In this document: piece after piece, positions 43,417 through 57,889 of the stretch
How the letters are laid out: each line of letters begins with the position of its first letter
How positions within the stretch are numbered: position 1 is the stretch's first letter
Assembly (NCBI GenBank): GCA_023375785.1
Contig: SZWC01000034.1
Coordinates: 282,270 to 346,269, forward strand
DNA: 64,000 bases
From: Penium margaritaceum
Lineage: Eukaryota; Streptophyta; Zygnematophyceae; Desmidiales; Peniaceae
Direction of reading: 5' to 3'
Translations under genes and position numbers: made by a program
Notes under the pieces: generated by a model
What the model was told of the DNA's origin: nothing
Database searches by the model: none
What the model saw: only the letters and a program-made list of their open reading frames with translations

Positions 43417-45768
43417 AACTGACCATGACCACAAATGTATCCAAGTGACTTTTACTTCCATTGATCATAATACGAGTCAGACACGATCAGAGTGTCCAAT
43501 CATAGTGCAGATGTACTAGACATAATCTTGCAGGTATAATCAAGGTAGAATACTGGTGGCTCGGTGTGGCTATTGTGCGCAATGCCTTGACGAAGTTGGC
43601 ACGTGCCACTTACTATGACCACAAATATTTCCAAGTGACTTTTACTTATATTGATCATAATACGAGTCAGCCATGGTCAGAGTGTCCAATCACAATGCAG
43701 CTATACTAGGCATGATCTTCTTGGTGCTAACAAGGTAGAGTACTAGTGGCTTGGTGTGGCTATTGTGCGCAATGCCTTGACAAAGTTGGCATGTACCACT
43801 GAACATGACCACAAAGTTTACCATGTACCTTAAACTTATACGAATCTTAACACAAGTCAGCCACGGTGAGAGTGTCCAAACATAGTGCAGATATACTGGG
43901 AATGACCTTACAGGTTTAAACAAGGTAGAATACTGGTGGCCCGATGTGGCTATTCTGTACAATGCCTTGACAAAGTTGGCATGTGCCACTGACCATGACC
44001 ACAAATGTGTCCAAGTGACTTTTACCTCCATTGATCATGACACGAGTCAGCCGCGGTCAGAGTGTCCAGTCACAGTGCAGATATACTTAGCATGACCTTG
44101 CAGGTACAAACAAAGTAGAATACTGGTGGCTCCGTGTGGCTATTGTGCACAATGCCTTGACAAAGTTGGCATGTGCCACTGACCATGACCACAAATGTAT
44201 CAAAGTGACTTTTACTTCTATTGATCATAACACGAGTCATCCACGGTCAGAGTGTCTAATCACAGTGCGGATGTACTAGGCATGATCTTGGAGGTAAAAA
44301 CAAGGCAGAATACTAGTGGCTCGGTTTGGCTATTGTGCACAATGCCTTGACAAAGTTGGCATGTGTCACTTACCATGACCACAAAGGTATCCAAGTGAAT
44401 TTTAATTCTATTGATCATAACACAAGTCAGCCACGGGCAGAGTGTCCAATAAGAGTGCAGATTTACTCGGCATGATCTCGTAGGTACAAACAAGGTAGAA
44501 TACTAGTGGCTCGGTGTGGCTATTGTGCGCAATGCCTTGACAAAGTTGGCATGTGCCAATGACCATGACCACAAAGTTTACCAAGTACATTAAACAGCTA
44601 TGAATCATAGCACGAGTCAGCCACGGTCAGAGTGTCCAATCACAGCAAACATTTAATATGCATGGCCTTGCAGGTATAAACAAGGTGGAATACTGGTGGG
44701 TCGGAGTGGCTATTGTGCACAATGCCTTGACAACATTGACATGTGCCACTGACCATGACCATAGTGTTAACCAAGTGACCTTGAACGGCTATGATTCATA
44801 ACGCGAGTCAGCCACGGTCAGAGTGTACAATCCAAGTGCAGATACACTGGACATAATCTTGCAGGTACAAACAAGGTACAATACTGGTGGCTCGGTGTGG
44901 CTATTGTGCACAATGCCTTGACAAAGTTGGCATGTGCCACTGACTATGACCACAAAGTTTACCAAGTACCTTAAACGGCTATGAATCATAACACGAGTCA
45001 GCCACGGACTGAGTGTCCAATCACAGTGCAAATATAATGGGCATGACCTTGCAGGTATAAACAAGGTAGAATACTGGTGGCTTGGTGTGTCTATTGTGTG
45101 CAATGCCTTGACAAAGGTGGCTTGTGCCACTGACCATGACCACAAAGTTTACCAAGTGACATTAACTTCTAAGAATCGTAACACGAGTCAGCCACGGTCA
45201 GAGTGCCCAATCACAGTTCAGATGTACTAGGCATGACCTTACAGGTATAAACAAGGAAAAGAACCGGTGGCTTGGCACGGCTATTGTTCGTAATGCCTGG
45301 ACAAAGTTGGCATGTGCCACTGAACATGACCACAAAGTTTACCAAGTGCCTTAAACGGCTATGAATCACAACACGAGTCAGCCACAGTCAGACTGTCCCG
45401 TCACAGTGCAGATGTACTAGGCATGATATTGCAGGTACAAACAAGGTGGAATACTTGTGGCCCGGTGTGGCTATTGTGCGCAATGCCTTAACAAAGTTGG
45501 CATGTGCCACTGACCATGACCACAAAGTTTACCAAGTACCTTAAACGGCTATGAATCATAACAGGAGTCAGCCACAGACAGAGTGTCCAATCACAGTGCA
45601 AATATACTGGGCATGACCTTACATGTATAAACAAGGTAGAATACTGGTGGCTCGGCGTGGTTATTGTGCGCAATGCCTTCACAAAGGTGGCATGTGCCAC
45701 TGACCATGACCACAAAGTTTTCCAAGTGACTTTAACTTCTACGAATCGTAACATGAGTTAGCCACGGT
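43417..45768 (+). repeat. 190-bp satellite array, plus orientation (block 3)
   Basis: About 12 monomers of the same satellite, types A, B and C. It starts within a monomer at ACTGACCATGACC after the LTR and stops within a monomer at the left end of the next LTR element. No gene is seen. Confidence 0.95.
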
Positions 45769-46588
45769 CAGGTGGGTAGATGGATAAAGTTCCGGTTTCC
45801 CCACGTGGTTGGAGTGTCTCGTGACCATTGACTCCGTTTCAATCTGACACCCGCCCTCAATGTCATAGGACATTTCTCTGTAGATGTGCCTGAGAAGGTG
45901 CACCATTGTGCAGGTTGTGATGATGGAGTAGTGTAGCAAGGAAAAGACCCGGGAGTGGAGTAGATGGTCTGCATGAGGTGGAATGCTCCGAGACGGCCCT
46001 GCGTTGTTATGTTTCGCGGCGCGTCTCGAAGATGAGGAGGAAGAAGGAATAGACCAAAGGGTGCTGAGCCAATAGAAACAGAAGAGTTGGTGCTGATGCC
46101 ATTTGATGTGATTGGAGAAGGTAAGATGTTTGGATGGTGAGAGTACTATGATGTTGGTTGCTGAGCGACTTGCGGGACTGGGGCGGAGTCCATGTTTAGA
46201 GGTGTTGTTAAATGGGTTGTGCTGCCGGATGGAGCAAATGTTTGAAGAAAGTTGGGATATTCCTGGAGATTGAGTGTTGAGAGAAGGAACTGCAGTGAGG
46301 AATTTGGTGTTGGACTATTGCAAGAAGGAAGACAGACGGGGAGCCTATTGAAAGGGCCAGTTTCCATGATGCTGGTTTCTGTTGGTTGTACTGTGTGAGG
46401 AGCACTTTGAGTGTGTTTCTCGTTGGGCAAGGTTGATGTAGGGGTGAGGAGGAGCGCCTCGATGCTAATGGGAGGAGTCGAAGTGATGTCTGAGGTGGGA
46501 TTTTATAGCGGATCGTTGTTCTCGGTGTGCTGAAAGGTCTTCAGGAAGTGGTGATGTTCGTTGTGGTAGAGAGACGAGAGGAGAGTGT

Positions 46589-47218
46589 TCAATTCAGGAT
46601 TCGTCTGACCAGAGACAAGAGGCTTGCGGCGCTGGCGAAGGTGTCGTGGTCTTCTCCTTTTGCTTTTGCTTCTGGGCAAAGTTGTTGTGAAGCTGTGTAC
46701 TTGAGGTTCGGAGAAGCGAGAGGGGATGGTCGCATGGTTGGTACTGAGAGGAGAGTGTAGATTACTGGGAAGCTAAGGTGAAGGAGGTTACGATGGAGTT
46801 GTGTCAGGGCACGTGGTTGAGGATGTTTTCTGCAATGGCTTGGATGGGGGTTGTCGTGGACGTATGACTTTGCGGAGGAGCTTGCCAGTGAGACAGCCCA
46901 TAGCGGCACTTGCAAGAAGGACAAGCATCGTTCGTAGTTGTGTAAGTGATTGCTCCTCACTGAAAGCTGGGGTGGTGAGGAAGTGACTGATGTCAGACTG
47001 CAATGAAAGGACGAATGGACTGCTGTTGTGATTGTTGGTTGCGTCATTGCTTTTGCTGCAATTGGAGCACCATAGCTTTCCCGTGCCCATACACGGTTAG
47101 GTGATGGTGCTGGTTTGTCTTCTGCAGGCTGATGAAGAGAGGAGGAGCTGCGACTGATTGCTGTAGGAGGTGCTGTTGGAGGAGAGCCGATGCTTAGCGG
47201 AGAGGCACTTCCGGCCAT
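46589..47218 (-). pseudogene. Possible gag-like frame of the family D element
   Basis: 209 residues starting MAGSASPLSIGSPP. It is Ser/Pro/His-rich with no motif I recognise. Its place just after the primer site suggests a gag-type role. A second short frame (46430-46146) follows. It is weakly supported as protein-coding. Confidence 0.3.
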
Positions 47219-47445
47219 TGAGGATGACGTCAGCTACGGATGTGGTGTGTTGAAGAGATGTACCTCCTGCAGTGGCTGCAGAGTTGTCCCCATACACACC
47301 TCTTGTGCCTCTGCAGGTGAGAGAGGAAGAATGCGATGGTTGTTTGGCTGATTTTGGGGCAGGAAGTCACGGCGCGGCTTTACGCAGCGGTTAGGGCATC
47401 AGAGGTGTGAAAGAGGGTGACGGAGGGTGCAGGTTCTTTCCCTTT

Positions 47446-47457
47446 GCTCTGATACCA
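47446..47457 (-). promoter_or_regulatory. Primer-binding site of the family D element
   Basis: The reverse complement reads TGGTATCAGAGC, next to the LTR end CTGACA. Confidence 0.85.
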
Positions 47458-48590
47458 TGTCAGTATTTTGTTGAGAGCTGCAGAGACTCGAGGACAGGCA
47501 ACTTTGATGTATGACTTGATGTATGATAGATATAGCCCATTGGAATGATGCAGTAGGCCTGACAGGTCTGGAAAGAGCAAATCAATAAGGCAAGGACAAC
47601 TGAGAGCTGACACTCAACGTTGATAGGAATTATGATCATAAGAACAGAGTCATGACTGCTAAATGCGTAGGAAGTGAGTGGTCGCAGCAACCGAGGCACA
47701 GGCGACAAGCCGTAGCGCCGAGGTGCGGGCGATCCGTGGATGCAGCACCAAGGGTGCGGGCACGATGAGCTGTAGCACTAAAGAGACAGGCCGAGGAGAA
47801 TGAGGCAACGTTGATGGATGGAAATGTTGATTGAGGCCGCAATCCCGCAATGTGAACATTTAGGAATTGGCAATAGCATGGGCACAGTGCTTGGTTAGCA
47901 CCGGCGCTGAGAAGATGGAAGAAATAGCCGCAGCCAGACAATGGCGGGCAAGAAGATCGGAACGGAAATGGAATGCCGCAGCCAGGGAGGCGGGCGTAAG
48001 AACGGAAAGGAGATGCAATGCCGCAGCCAGGGAGGCGGGCGAGGAATAAGGAAGAAGCGAAGTGACAATCTTGCTTATATCTCACATACAATGACAAGCG
48101 TTAGATATACTAGTCCTACTCCTAGTTACTCTATCCTAGAGCCGCTCATTAGGACGGCTTGTAGGACTGATGTCACCTTAGGCGCCCATAGGCTGATGCT
48201 GCTGCTGCTGTTCGTGGTGTTCCAGGGGCGCGCCGTAAGTCTCCGTGAGGTTTAGAGCGGGAGTATCCCACAATGGGTAGCGTGCTCGGTGTGGTCTGCT
48301 TTGTTGTCATCTTGTGGCCATCGCGTCGCCCGTTAGTGTTCCCGCCGGTTGGTTTCGCTGGTTCTCCCCGCCGACAGCCGTTGGTTCTACCGGCGGGATT
48401 TGGTCTGTTGGGCCGTTGGTACCGAGGAGCTTGGTCAGGTTCGGAGGTGAACTCGCATGCTTAATATTCATGTACCAGAGGTTTGGAGAGCGAGAGCTTC
48501 TTCGGTGGCCAGGTGGGTAGATGGATAAAGTTCCGGTTTGCCCACGTGGTCGGAGTGTCCTGTGACCATTGACTCCATTTCAATCTGACA

Positions 48591-51500
48591 ACCTTAACCG
48601 GCTATGAAACATAATATGAGTCAGCCACGGTCAGAGTGTCCAATCACAGTGCAGATGTACTAGGCATGATCTTGCAGGTGCAAACAAGGTACAATACTGG
48701 TGGCTCGGTGTGGCTATTGTGCGCAGTACCTTGAAAAAGTTGGCATGTGCCACTGACCATGACCACAAAGTTTACCAAGTACCTTAAACGGCTATGAATC
48801 CTAACGCAAGTCAGCTACGGCCAGAGTATCCAATCACAGTACAGATATACTGGGCATTATGTTTCAAGTGCAAACAAGGTAGAATACTGGTGGCTTGGTG
48901 TGGCTATTGTGCGCAATGCCTTGACAAAGTTGGCATGTGCCAATGACCATGACCACAAATGTATCAAGTGACTTTTACTCCTATTGATCATAACACGAGT
49001 CAGCCACGGTCAGAGTGTCCAATCATAGTGCAAATGAACTAGGCATGATCTTGCAGGTGCAAACAAGGTACAATACTGGTGACTCGGTGTGGCTATTGTG
49101 CGGAATGCCTTGACAAAGGTGGCATGTGCCACTGACCATGGCCACAAAGTTAACCAAGTGACTTTAACTTGTACGAATCGTAACACGAGTAAGCCAATGT
49201 CAGAGTGCCCAATCACAGCCCACATCTAATATGCATGACCTTGCAGGTATAAACAAGGTAAAAACCGGTGTCTTGGCATGTCTATTGTGCGCAATGCCTT
49301 GACAAAGTTGGCATGTGCCACTGACCATGAGCACAAAGTTTACCAAGTACCTTAAACGGCTATGAATCATAACACGAAAGCCACGGTGAGAGTGTCCAAT
49401 CACAGTGCAGATATACTAGGCATGACCTTGCAGGTACAAACAAGGTAGATAACTAGTGGGTTGGTGTTGCTATTGTGCGCAATGACTTGACAAAGTTGGC
49501 AAGTGCCACCGACCATGACCACAAAGTTTACCAAGTGACTTTAACTTCTACGAATCGTAACACGAGTCAGCCACGGTTAGAGTGCCCAATCACAGTGCAG
49601 ATATACTGAGCATTACCTTGCACGTACAAAGAAGGTAGAGTACTGGTGGCTCGTTATGGCTACTGTGCGCAATGCCTTGACAAAGTTCGCTTGTGCCACT
49701 GACCATGACCAGAAATTTTACCAAGTACCTTAAACGGCTATGAATCCATAAAACGAGTCAGCCACGGTCAGAGTATCCAATCAAGGTGCAGATATACTGG
49801 GCATGACCTTGCAGGTACAAACAAGGTAGATACAAGTGGCTCGGTGTGGCTATTGTGCGCAACGCCTTGACAAAGTTGGCATGTGCCACTGACGATGACC
49901 ACAAATGTATCCAAGTGACCTTTACTTCTATTGATCATAACACGAGTCAGGCACGGTCAAAGTGTCCAATCACAAAGCAGATGTACTAGGCATGATTGTG
50001 CAGGTGCAAACAAGGTAGAATACTGGTGGCTCAGTGTGGCTATTGTACGCAATGCCTTGACAAAGTTGGCATGTGCCACTGACCACGACCACAAATGTAT
50101 CCAAGTGACTTTTACTTCCATTGATCATAACACGAGTCAGCCATGGTCAGAGTGTCCAATCACAGTGCAGATGTACTAGGCATGATCTTGCAGGTGCAAA
50201 CAAGGTACAATACTGGTGGATTGGCACGGCTATTGTGCACAATGCCTTGACAAAGTTGGTATGTGCCACTGACCATGACAACAAAGTGTACCAAGTGACT
50301 TTAACTTCTACGAATCATAACAAAGGTCAGCCACGATCAGAGTGCCCAATCACAGTGGAGATGTACTAGGCATGACCTTGCAGGTACAAAAAAGGTAGAA
50401 TACTGGTGGCTCAGTGTGGCTATTATGCACAATGCCTTGACAAAGTTGGCATGTGCCACTAACCATGACCACAAGTGTATCCAAGTGACGTTTACTTCTA
50501 TTGAGCATAATACGAGTCAGCCACGGTCAGAGTGTCCAATCACATTGCAGATAAACTGGACATGAGCTTGCATGTACAAACAAGGTAGAATAATGGTGGC
50601 TCGATGTGGCTATTGTGCGCAATGCTTTGACAAAGTTGGCATGTGCCACTGACCATGACCACAAATGTATCCAAGCGACATTTGCTTCTATTGATCATAA
50701 CACGAACCAGCCATGATCAGAGTGTACAATCACAGTGCAAATGTACTAGGCATACTCTTGCAGGTGCAAGCGAGGTACAATATTGGTGGCTCGGTGTGGC
50801 TATTGTGCGCAATGCCTTGACAAAGTTGGCATGTGCCACTGACCATGACCACAAAGGTTACCAAGTACCTTAAACGGCTATGAATTGTAACACGAGTCTC
50901 CTACGGTCAGAGTGTCCAATCACAGTGCAGATATACTGGGCATGATCTTGCAGGTGCAAATAAGGTAGAATACTGATGGCTTGGTGTTGCTATTGTGCGC
51001 AATGCCTTGACAAAGTTGGCATGTGCCACTGACCATGACCACAAATGTATCCAATTGACTTTTCCTCCTATTGATCATAACACGAGTCAGCCACGGTCAG
51101 AGTGTCCAATCACAGTGCAGATGTACTATGCATGATCTTGCAGGTGCAGACAAGGTACAATAGTGGTGGTTCGGTGTGGCTATTGTGTGTAATGCCTTGA
51201 CGAAAGTGGCATTTGCCACTGACCATGACCACAAAGTGTGCCAAGTGACTTTAACCTCTACGGATCGTAACACGACTCAGCCACAATCAGAGTGCCCAAT
51301 CACAATGCACATCTAATACGCATGACCTTGCAGGTACAAACAGGGTAAAAAATCAGTGTCTTGGCACGGCTATTGTGCACAATTCCTTGACAAAGTTTGC
51401 ATGTGCCACTAACCATGACCGTAAAGTTTACCAAGTACCTTAAACGGTTATGAATCATAACACGAGTCAGCCACAGTCAAAGTGTCCAATCACAGTGCAA

Positions 51501-54378
51501 ATATACTGGGCATGACCTTGCAGGTACAAACAAGGTAGAATACTGGAGGCTTGGTGTGGCTATTGTGCGCAATGCCTTGACAAAGTTGGCATGTGCCACT
51601 GACCATGACCACAAATGTATCCAAGTGAATTTTACTTATATTGATCATAACACGAGTCAGCCACGGTCAGAGTGTACAATCACAGTGCAAATGTACTAGG
51701 CATGATCTTGCAGGTGCAAACAAGGTTCAATACTTGTGGCTTGGCACGGCTATTGTGCGCAATGCCTTGTCAAAGTTGGCATGTGCCACTGACCATGACC
51801 ACAAAGTTTACCAAGTGACTTTAACTTATACGAATCATAACACGAGTCAGCCACGATCAGAGGGCCTAATCACAGTGCAGATGTACTAGGCATGACCTTG
51901 AAGGTACAAACAAGGTAGAATACTGGTGCCTCGGTGTGGCTATTGTGCACAATGCCTTGACAAAGCTGGCATGTGCCACTGACCATGACCACAAATGCAT
52001 CCAAGTGACTTTTACTTCTATTGATCATAATACGAGTCAGCCACTGACATAGTGTCCAATCACAGTGCAGATAAACTGGGCATAACCTTGAAGGTACAAA
52101 CAAGGTAGAGTATTGGTGGCTTGGTGTGGCTATTGTGCGCAATGTCTTGACAAAGTTGGCTTGTGCCACTGACCATGACCACAAATGTATCCAAGTGACA
52201 TTTACTTCTATTGATCATAACATGAGTCAGCCACGGTCAGAGTGTCCAATCACAGTGCAGATGTACGAGGCATGATCTTGGAGGTGCAAACAAGGCACAA
52301 TATTGGTGGCTCGGTGTGGCTATTGTGCCCAATGCCTTGACAAAGGTGGCATGTGCCACTGACCATGACCACAACGTTTACCAAGTGACTTTAACTTCTA
52401 CGAATCGTAACACGAATCAGCCACAATCGGAGTGCCCAATCACAGCGCACATCTAATATGCATGACCTTGCAGGTATAAACAGGGTAAAAAACCGGTGTC
52501 TTGGCACGTCTATTTTGCGCAATGCCTTGACAAAGTTGGCATGTGCCACTGACCACGATCACAAAGTTTACCAAGTACCTTAAACGGCTATGAATCATAA
52601 CACGAGTCAGACAAGGTCAGAGTGTCCAACCAATCACAGTGCACATATAGTGGACATGACCTTGCAGGTACAAACAAGGTAGAATACTGGTGGCTCAGTG
52701 TGGCTATTGTGCGCAATGCCTTGACAAAGTTGGCATGTGCCGCTGACCATGACCACAAATGTATCCAAGTGACTTTTACTTCTATTTATCATAACACGAG
52801 TCAGCCACGGTCAGAGTGTCCAATCACAGTGCAGATGTACTGGACCTGGCCTTGCAGGTACAAACAAGGTAGAATACTGGTGGCTCGGAGTGGCTATTGT
52901 GTGTAATGCCTTGACAAAGTTGGCATGTGCCACTTACCATGAACACAAAGTTTACCAACTGACTTTTACTTCTATTGATCATAACACGAGTCAGCTACGG
53001 TCAGAGTGTCCAATAACAGTGCAGATGTACTAGGCATGACCTTGCAGGTGCAATCACGTTATAATACTTGTGGGTTGGTGCGGATATTGTGCGTAGTGCC
53101 TTGACAAAGTTGGCATGTGCCACTGACCATGACCACAAAGTTTACCAAGTGACTTTAACTTCTACGAATCATAACACGAGTCAGCCACGGTCAGAGTGTC
53201 CAAGCGCAGTGCACATCTACTAGGCATGACCTTGTAGGTACAAACAAGGTAGAATACTAGTGGCTCGGTTTGGGTATTGTGCGCAATGTCCTGACAAAGT
53301 TGGCATGTGCCACCGACCATGACCACAAATGTATCCAAGTGACTTTTACTTCTATTGATCATAACACGAGTCAGCCACGGTCAGAGTGTCCAATCATAGT
53401 GCAGATGTATTAGGCATGATCTTGCAGGTGCAAACAAGGTACAATACAGAAGGCTCGGTGTGGCTATTGAGCGCAATACCTTCACCAAGTTGGCATGTGC
53501 AACTGACCATGACCACAAAGTTTACCAAGTGACTTTAACTTCTATGAATCATAACACGAGTCAGCCACGGTCAGAGTGTCCAATCATAGTGCAGATATAC
53601 TGGGCATGGTCTTACAAGTACACACAAGGTAGAATATGGTGGCTCTGTCTGTCTATTGTGCGCAATACCTTGACAAAGTTGGCATGTACCACTAACCATG
53701 AACACAAGGTTTTCCAAAAGACTTTTACTTCTATTGATCATAACACAAGTCAGCCACGGTCAGAGTGTCCAATCACAGTGCAGATGTACTGGGCATGACC
53801 TTGCAGGTGCAGACACATTAGAATACCGGTGGATCGGTGCGGCTATTGTGCGTAATGCCTTGACAAAGTTGGCATGTGCCACTGACCATGAACAAAGTTT
53901 ACCAAGTGACTTTAACTTCTACGAATCGTAACACGAGTCAGCCCTGTTAGAGTGCCAATCACAGTGCAAATATACAGGACATGGCCTTGCACGTACAAAC
54001 AAGGTAGAATACTAGAGGCTCGGCGTGGCTATAGTGCGCAATGCCTTGACAAAGTTGGCATGTGCCACTGACCATGATCACAAAGTTTACCAAGTGACTT
54101 TTACTTCTATTGATCATAACACGAGTCAGCCACAATCTGAGTGTCCAATCACAATGCAGATGTACTAGGCATGATTTTGCAGGTACAAACACGGTAGACT
54201 AGTGGTGGCTCGGTGTGGCTATTGTGCGCGAAGCCTTGACAAAGTTGGCATGTGCCACTGACCATGACCACAGAGTTTACCAAATGATTTCAACTTCTAC
54301 AAATGGTAATACGAGTCAGCCCGGTCAGAGTGCCAATCACAGTACAGATATATTGGGCATGGCCTTGTAGGTACAAAC
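48591..54378 (+). repeat. 190-bp satellite array, plus orientation (block 4)
   Basis: About 30 monomers of the same satellite. It starts within a C-type monomer after the family D LTR and ends at the CAAAC duplication (54374-54378) of the next element. The interior is continuous with no other insertion seen. No gene is seen. Confidence 0.95.
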
Positions 54379-55043
54379 TGTCGGAATGATGTTTCTGTCA
54401 AGGCAGGACACCCAACGGGTTCAGCTCCAGGAGTTTTCTGGCTCCTCCTCTCTTAGACATGCCGAGCACTCTCAATAACAGTTAAAGCCCCAGCATGAAC
54501 CACCTCGGTCCCATCATACACGTACCGTTGACGGTGAGTACTGACCAACGGCATGATACCGAGTAATCACCAAATAAGCGGCCTGACCGCAAGCACGTCC
54601 GGCTAGTGCACAAGAAGCTGTTGCTTTCCTTTTTTGTATTGTTCTGTCCCCTATAATGAGGATGTCCATTCCCTCCCAGCTTAACCAGAACAGTTCTATT
54701 CATCCTGTTCCCTTTGGTTCCGCGGCTTCACCGCCGTATTCTCACTCTGCTCGCCTCTCACTTCCATTGCCTTCGCCAACCTCAATCTCCTCACGGCCCT
54801 TCGCTTCGCCACCCTCAACATTTCGCTTCCAACGCCTTCCTCTCTTCGCTCTCAAGTTCTCTCATCCGCGCTCTGTCTACTTTGGAACTCCAGTTGATCT
54901 CGTCCTTTCGCAACTCTGCGACTAACTCCTTGGGCCCGCGCTCACCGCTCCTCCTCCATCACTCCACTACGTCACTTCTGCCTGCTTCACTGCTTATGCT
55001 TGCTTCTGCTCTTGCCATTCCCGTTCATTTTATTATTCTGATA
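54379..55043 (+). repeat. Outer element 5' LTR
   Basis: 665 bp, starting TGTCGGAATGATG. It matches 61414-62078 throughout. The primer site AGGTATCAGAGC follows. Confidence 0.9.
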
Positions 55044-55055
55044 AGGTATCAGAGC
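55044..55055 (+). promoter_or_regulatory. Outer element primer-binding site
   Basis: AGGTATCAGAGC, one base from the initiator-Met complement, directly after the LTR. Confidence 0.8.
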
Positions 55056-56737
55056 ATCAGGCAACATCACCTGGTGCCTCGTGACCTCGTCATCACTCAA
55101 CCGTCATCACTACCTCATGTATCGAATATGCACCACTCTGTCGCCGTCACCACTACTTCGCGCCTGTCCGCTTCATCAGCAGCTGACATCAGCAGCATCG
55201 CTTGAAGTGCTCCTTGCGCTGAAGCAACGGCTCGTCATCCAAAGGAAGCCCTGTGCCCATTTCGCACCCATGGCCAACAATCGGTGACTCGTCGTGTACA
55301 CCAACCGCAAGCAGCTCTCGAGCAACCACCGCCGTCAACTTGCGTGAAGCTTCTTGCCGCCCGAAATCAACTACCTCTCATCATCTTTGCCACCTCAAGT
55401 CCCCTCGCCTTTCTCACCCCCCTCACTAGCCGCATCTGCTGCATCAGCCTCAACAATCTCAGCTCCTCACCATCCTTCTGTCAAGCCGCGTCCTTGCACC
55501 GCCTTCTCACGTCATCAGCAGCAGTAGCTTAACTCTCGCCGTCAGGATATCGGACACCACCAGTCTTCCTGCTCCCATTGCGAGCCAACTGGGGAACAAA
55601 CCGTCACTCTCTTGACATCAGCAAATCAGTGTTCCTGCTCGCCGCATGACTTGTGCCGCTGCAGCCAACTTCCTCTTGCTTACAAGACATCGGACTCTGC
55701 CAGTCTTTCTGCCCGTCGGTCTCGGGCCAACTGGGGAACAAGCCATCACTCTTATGAAAGCAGAGCACTTGGTTGCCGCATCTCGCTACCATTCTCTTCC
55801 TGCCGCCATTCTCATCTTTCGTCTCCATCACGGACGCATCATCTTCACCAGCCTTCCCTTCGTTCATCTTCGTGTCATCATCACCTTCATCTCCTGTCCC
55901 CAATCCTCCTCCTCCTCCGTCTTCTTCGAGCCGCTCTCAGCATCATCCGCGTCGCCGTCTCATCAGTCTTCATCAGCCTTCGTCACCAGCGCACGTGGTT
56001 CCGCCCCTGTGCCCACTCAGCCATAAGCCGCCTCCGCCTCCTCCCGTTTCGGTTCCGCATCGTTCGCTCGGCACAAGGATCCGGCCGGTGGCATCGCCCG
56101 CTTCACGAAGACCTACGTCCACGCCGAAAATGTTTACAGTGCACATAGTTTTGCCTCTGCGCCCACTCCTCTTTCATCAATTTCCGCTCAATCATCACAC
56201 GCATCTGCGACCAACACAAGGACCCGCACGAGCTAGCTGCCGGCTTCGCAACAGCCTGCACCTACACCGGAAACAAATTTCTCATGGCGCATTGGCCCCT
56301 GCCTTCCCCTTGCCGCATTCTACTCATCTATTTCACAGCGCACGTGGTTCTGTCCTTGTGCCCACTCATATTTCATCAGCCTCCACTTCATCATCATCCG
56401 CATCTGCGACCAGCACAAGGACCTGCACGAGCATGCTGCCCGCTTCGCGGCAGCCTGCACCAACGCCTGCCAGCAGATTTACCGCGGCGCATTGGCACCT
56501 GCCTTCCCCTTGCCGCATTCTACCCTTCTGCTCAGATGCGCACGAGGTTTCGCCCCTGCGCCCACTCATTCATGAGCCGGCTGCGCCTGCACCTGATCGC
56601 TTCCGTATCGTCCGCACGGCACAAGGATCCGCCCGGTTGCTTCGCTTGTCCTGCGACGACCTGCGCTCACCCTTCCTTCCATCACCCTTTCTTCACCATG
56701 TACCTTCACCCCCTCTCTTCTCATCTACACTCATACC

Positions 56738-57040
56738 ATGGACACGCTGGCCGCTGCGTGGACCACACTTCCAGTTCTTGGTCCCAAGGCCAGCAACATC
56801 CTTGGTTGGTCAGAGAGTGTCATTTCCAGTACACAAGGTATCTACATCAATGGGTACGAAGTGGCAGGAATGCTGCTTGGTAAACATGATGACCTCCACA
56901 GCAACCGACGTCGTCCCAAGGACTACGACGCCACCTTCACTGCCACCTGGAATTTACTCAGAATGCGTCTCGGTATCATCTACCTCCACATCGAACAACC
57001 AACTGACATTGTAGCTCACCGATGGTACTCCCTGCTGTAA
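56738..57040 (+). pseudogene. Gag-like frame of the outer family A element
   Basis: About 100 residues starting MDTLAAAWTTLPVLG, with a segment PKDYDATFTATWNLLRMRLG that is clearly related to IPDYDDTFFNVYRLLWELLH in the inner element. This shared stretch is the best evidence that the family A interior encodes a protein. Function is inferred as gag-like only. Confidence 0.55.
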
Positions 57041-57284
57041 TATGCATGGATGAGACGCTCTTGCTATCTCCACATCTATGATGTGGACATTTTTCCACTC
57101 AGCCAGACATCCCCAAGCTCTTCTTTCTTCCAGAAGACGACAAGGGTGACGTCACAGTGACCAACATCGACCAATGGCAGCAGATCTTCTACGAAAAGCT
57201 GAAACCGTATTACCTCTTCCACTTTTCCATTGTGAGGTCTCTTCTAGAGAGACCACTCGGGAACAGTCCCAACAACGACGACAG

Positions 57285-57889
57285 TGTTGGAAGTCAGAAT
57301 CTGACAAGCCAAGTCTCCCGGAGAATATCCGAGCTCTCAATAATGGTTCAGGTCCAAGACCAAACCACCTTGACCTAACGGCTCTCGGTCACACTGACCG
57401 TTGAGTTCGATGTATTTAGTCATCCCGTAATAAAGTGACATATGTCACCCGCGTCCGGCTAGCGGAAAGAAGCCGTTGCTCATGCGTTCTGTTCTGTCCT
57501 TTTAATACCGAGGATGTTCACTCCCTCGAGTTAACCAGAACAGTTCAACTCATCCTGTTCCCCCTTGGTTCCGCGACTTTGCCGCCGTGTCTTCGCTCTG
57601 CTCGCTCCTTGCATTTCTTATCTTCGCAAGCCCCTCTTAACTCTTCGCTCTGTCACTCTCGTTCCTTCGCTCAGCTCTCTTACTCCGCCCACCATCACAC
57701 GTCTCGCCAGCACTCTCTCTCACATCAACTTGTCTACCTCGACTACCTCGCGTCGTAGCCTCTATCAGCCTCCGCGACTAACTTCTCAGACCGCTCGCGC
57801 CTACGTCACTCTGCTAACGTATACTTGCGTGTTCTGACGCTTTTGCCTACTTCTGCTACTGCTGTTCTTGTGCTTGCATTCTTCTGTCA
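57285..57889 (+). repeat. Inner element 5' LTR
   Basis: It begins TGTTGGAAGTCAGAATCTGA and ends TTCTGTCA. It matches 60594-61188. Confidence 0.9.

Larger units (their letters stand above)
45769..48590 (-). mobile_element. LTR retroelement with 1133-bp LTR, no pol (family D)
   Basis: A minus-strand element. Its 5' LTR is 47458-48590 (TGTCAG...CTGACA, 1133 bp). The primer site (GCTCTGATACCA on the plus strand, 47446-47457) matches the initiator-Met 3' end. The interior is 45850-47457. The purine tract (GAGGGCGGG in its sense) is at 45850-45858. Only 81 bp of the 3' LTR remain (45769-45849) before satellite. The interior has a Ser/Pro-rich open frame at 47218-46589, probably gag-like, and no protease, integrase or RT. 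The shared LTR ends differ by about 6%. It is a non-autonomous fossil, truncated on one side. Confidence 0.8.

Noticed and set aside
49931-50369. Recurring ~82-residue open frames (MIITRVSHGQSVQSQCRCTR...) across the satellite blocks
   Set aside because: The 190-bp monomer is not a multiple of three, so frame changes each unit. The frames overlap neighbouring monomers, appear in both array orientations and have no constrained start. They are by-products of the repeat.
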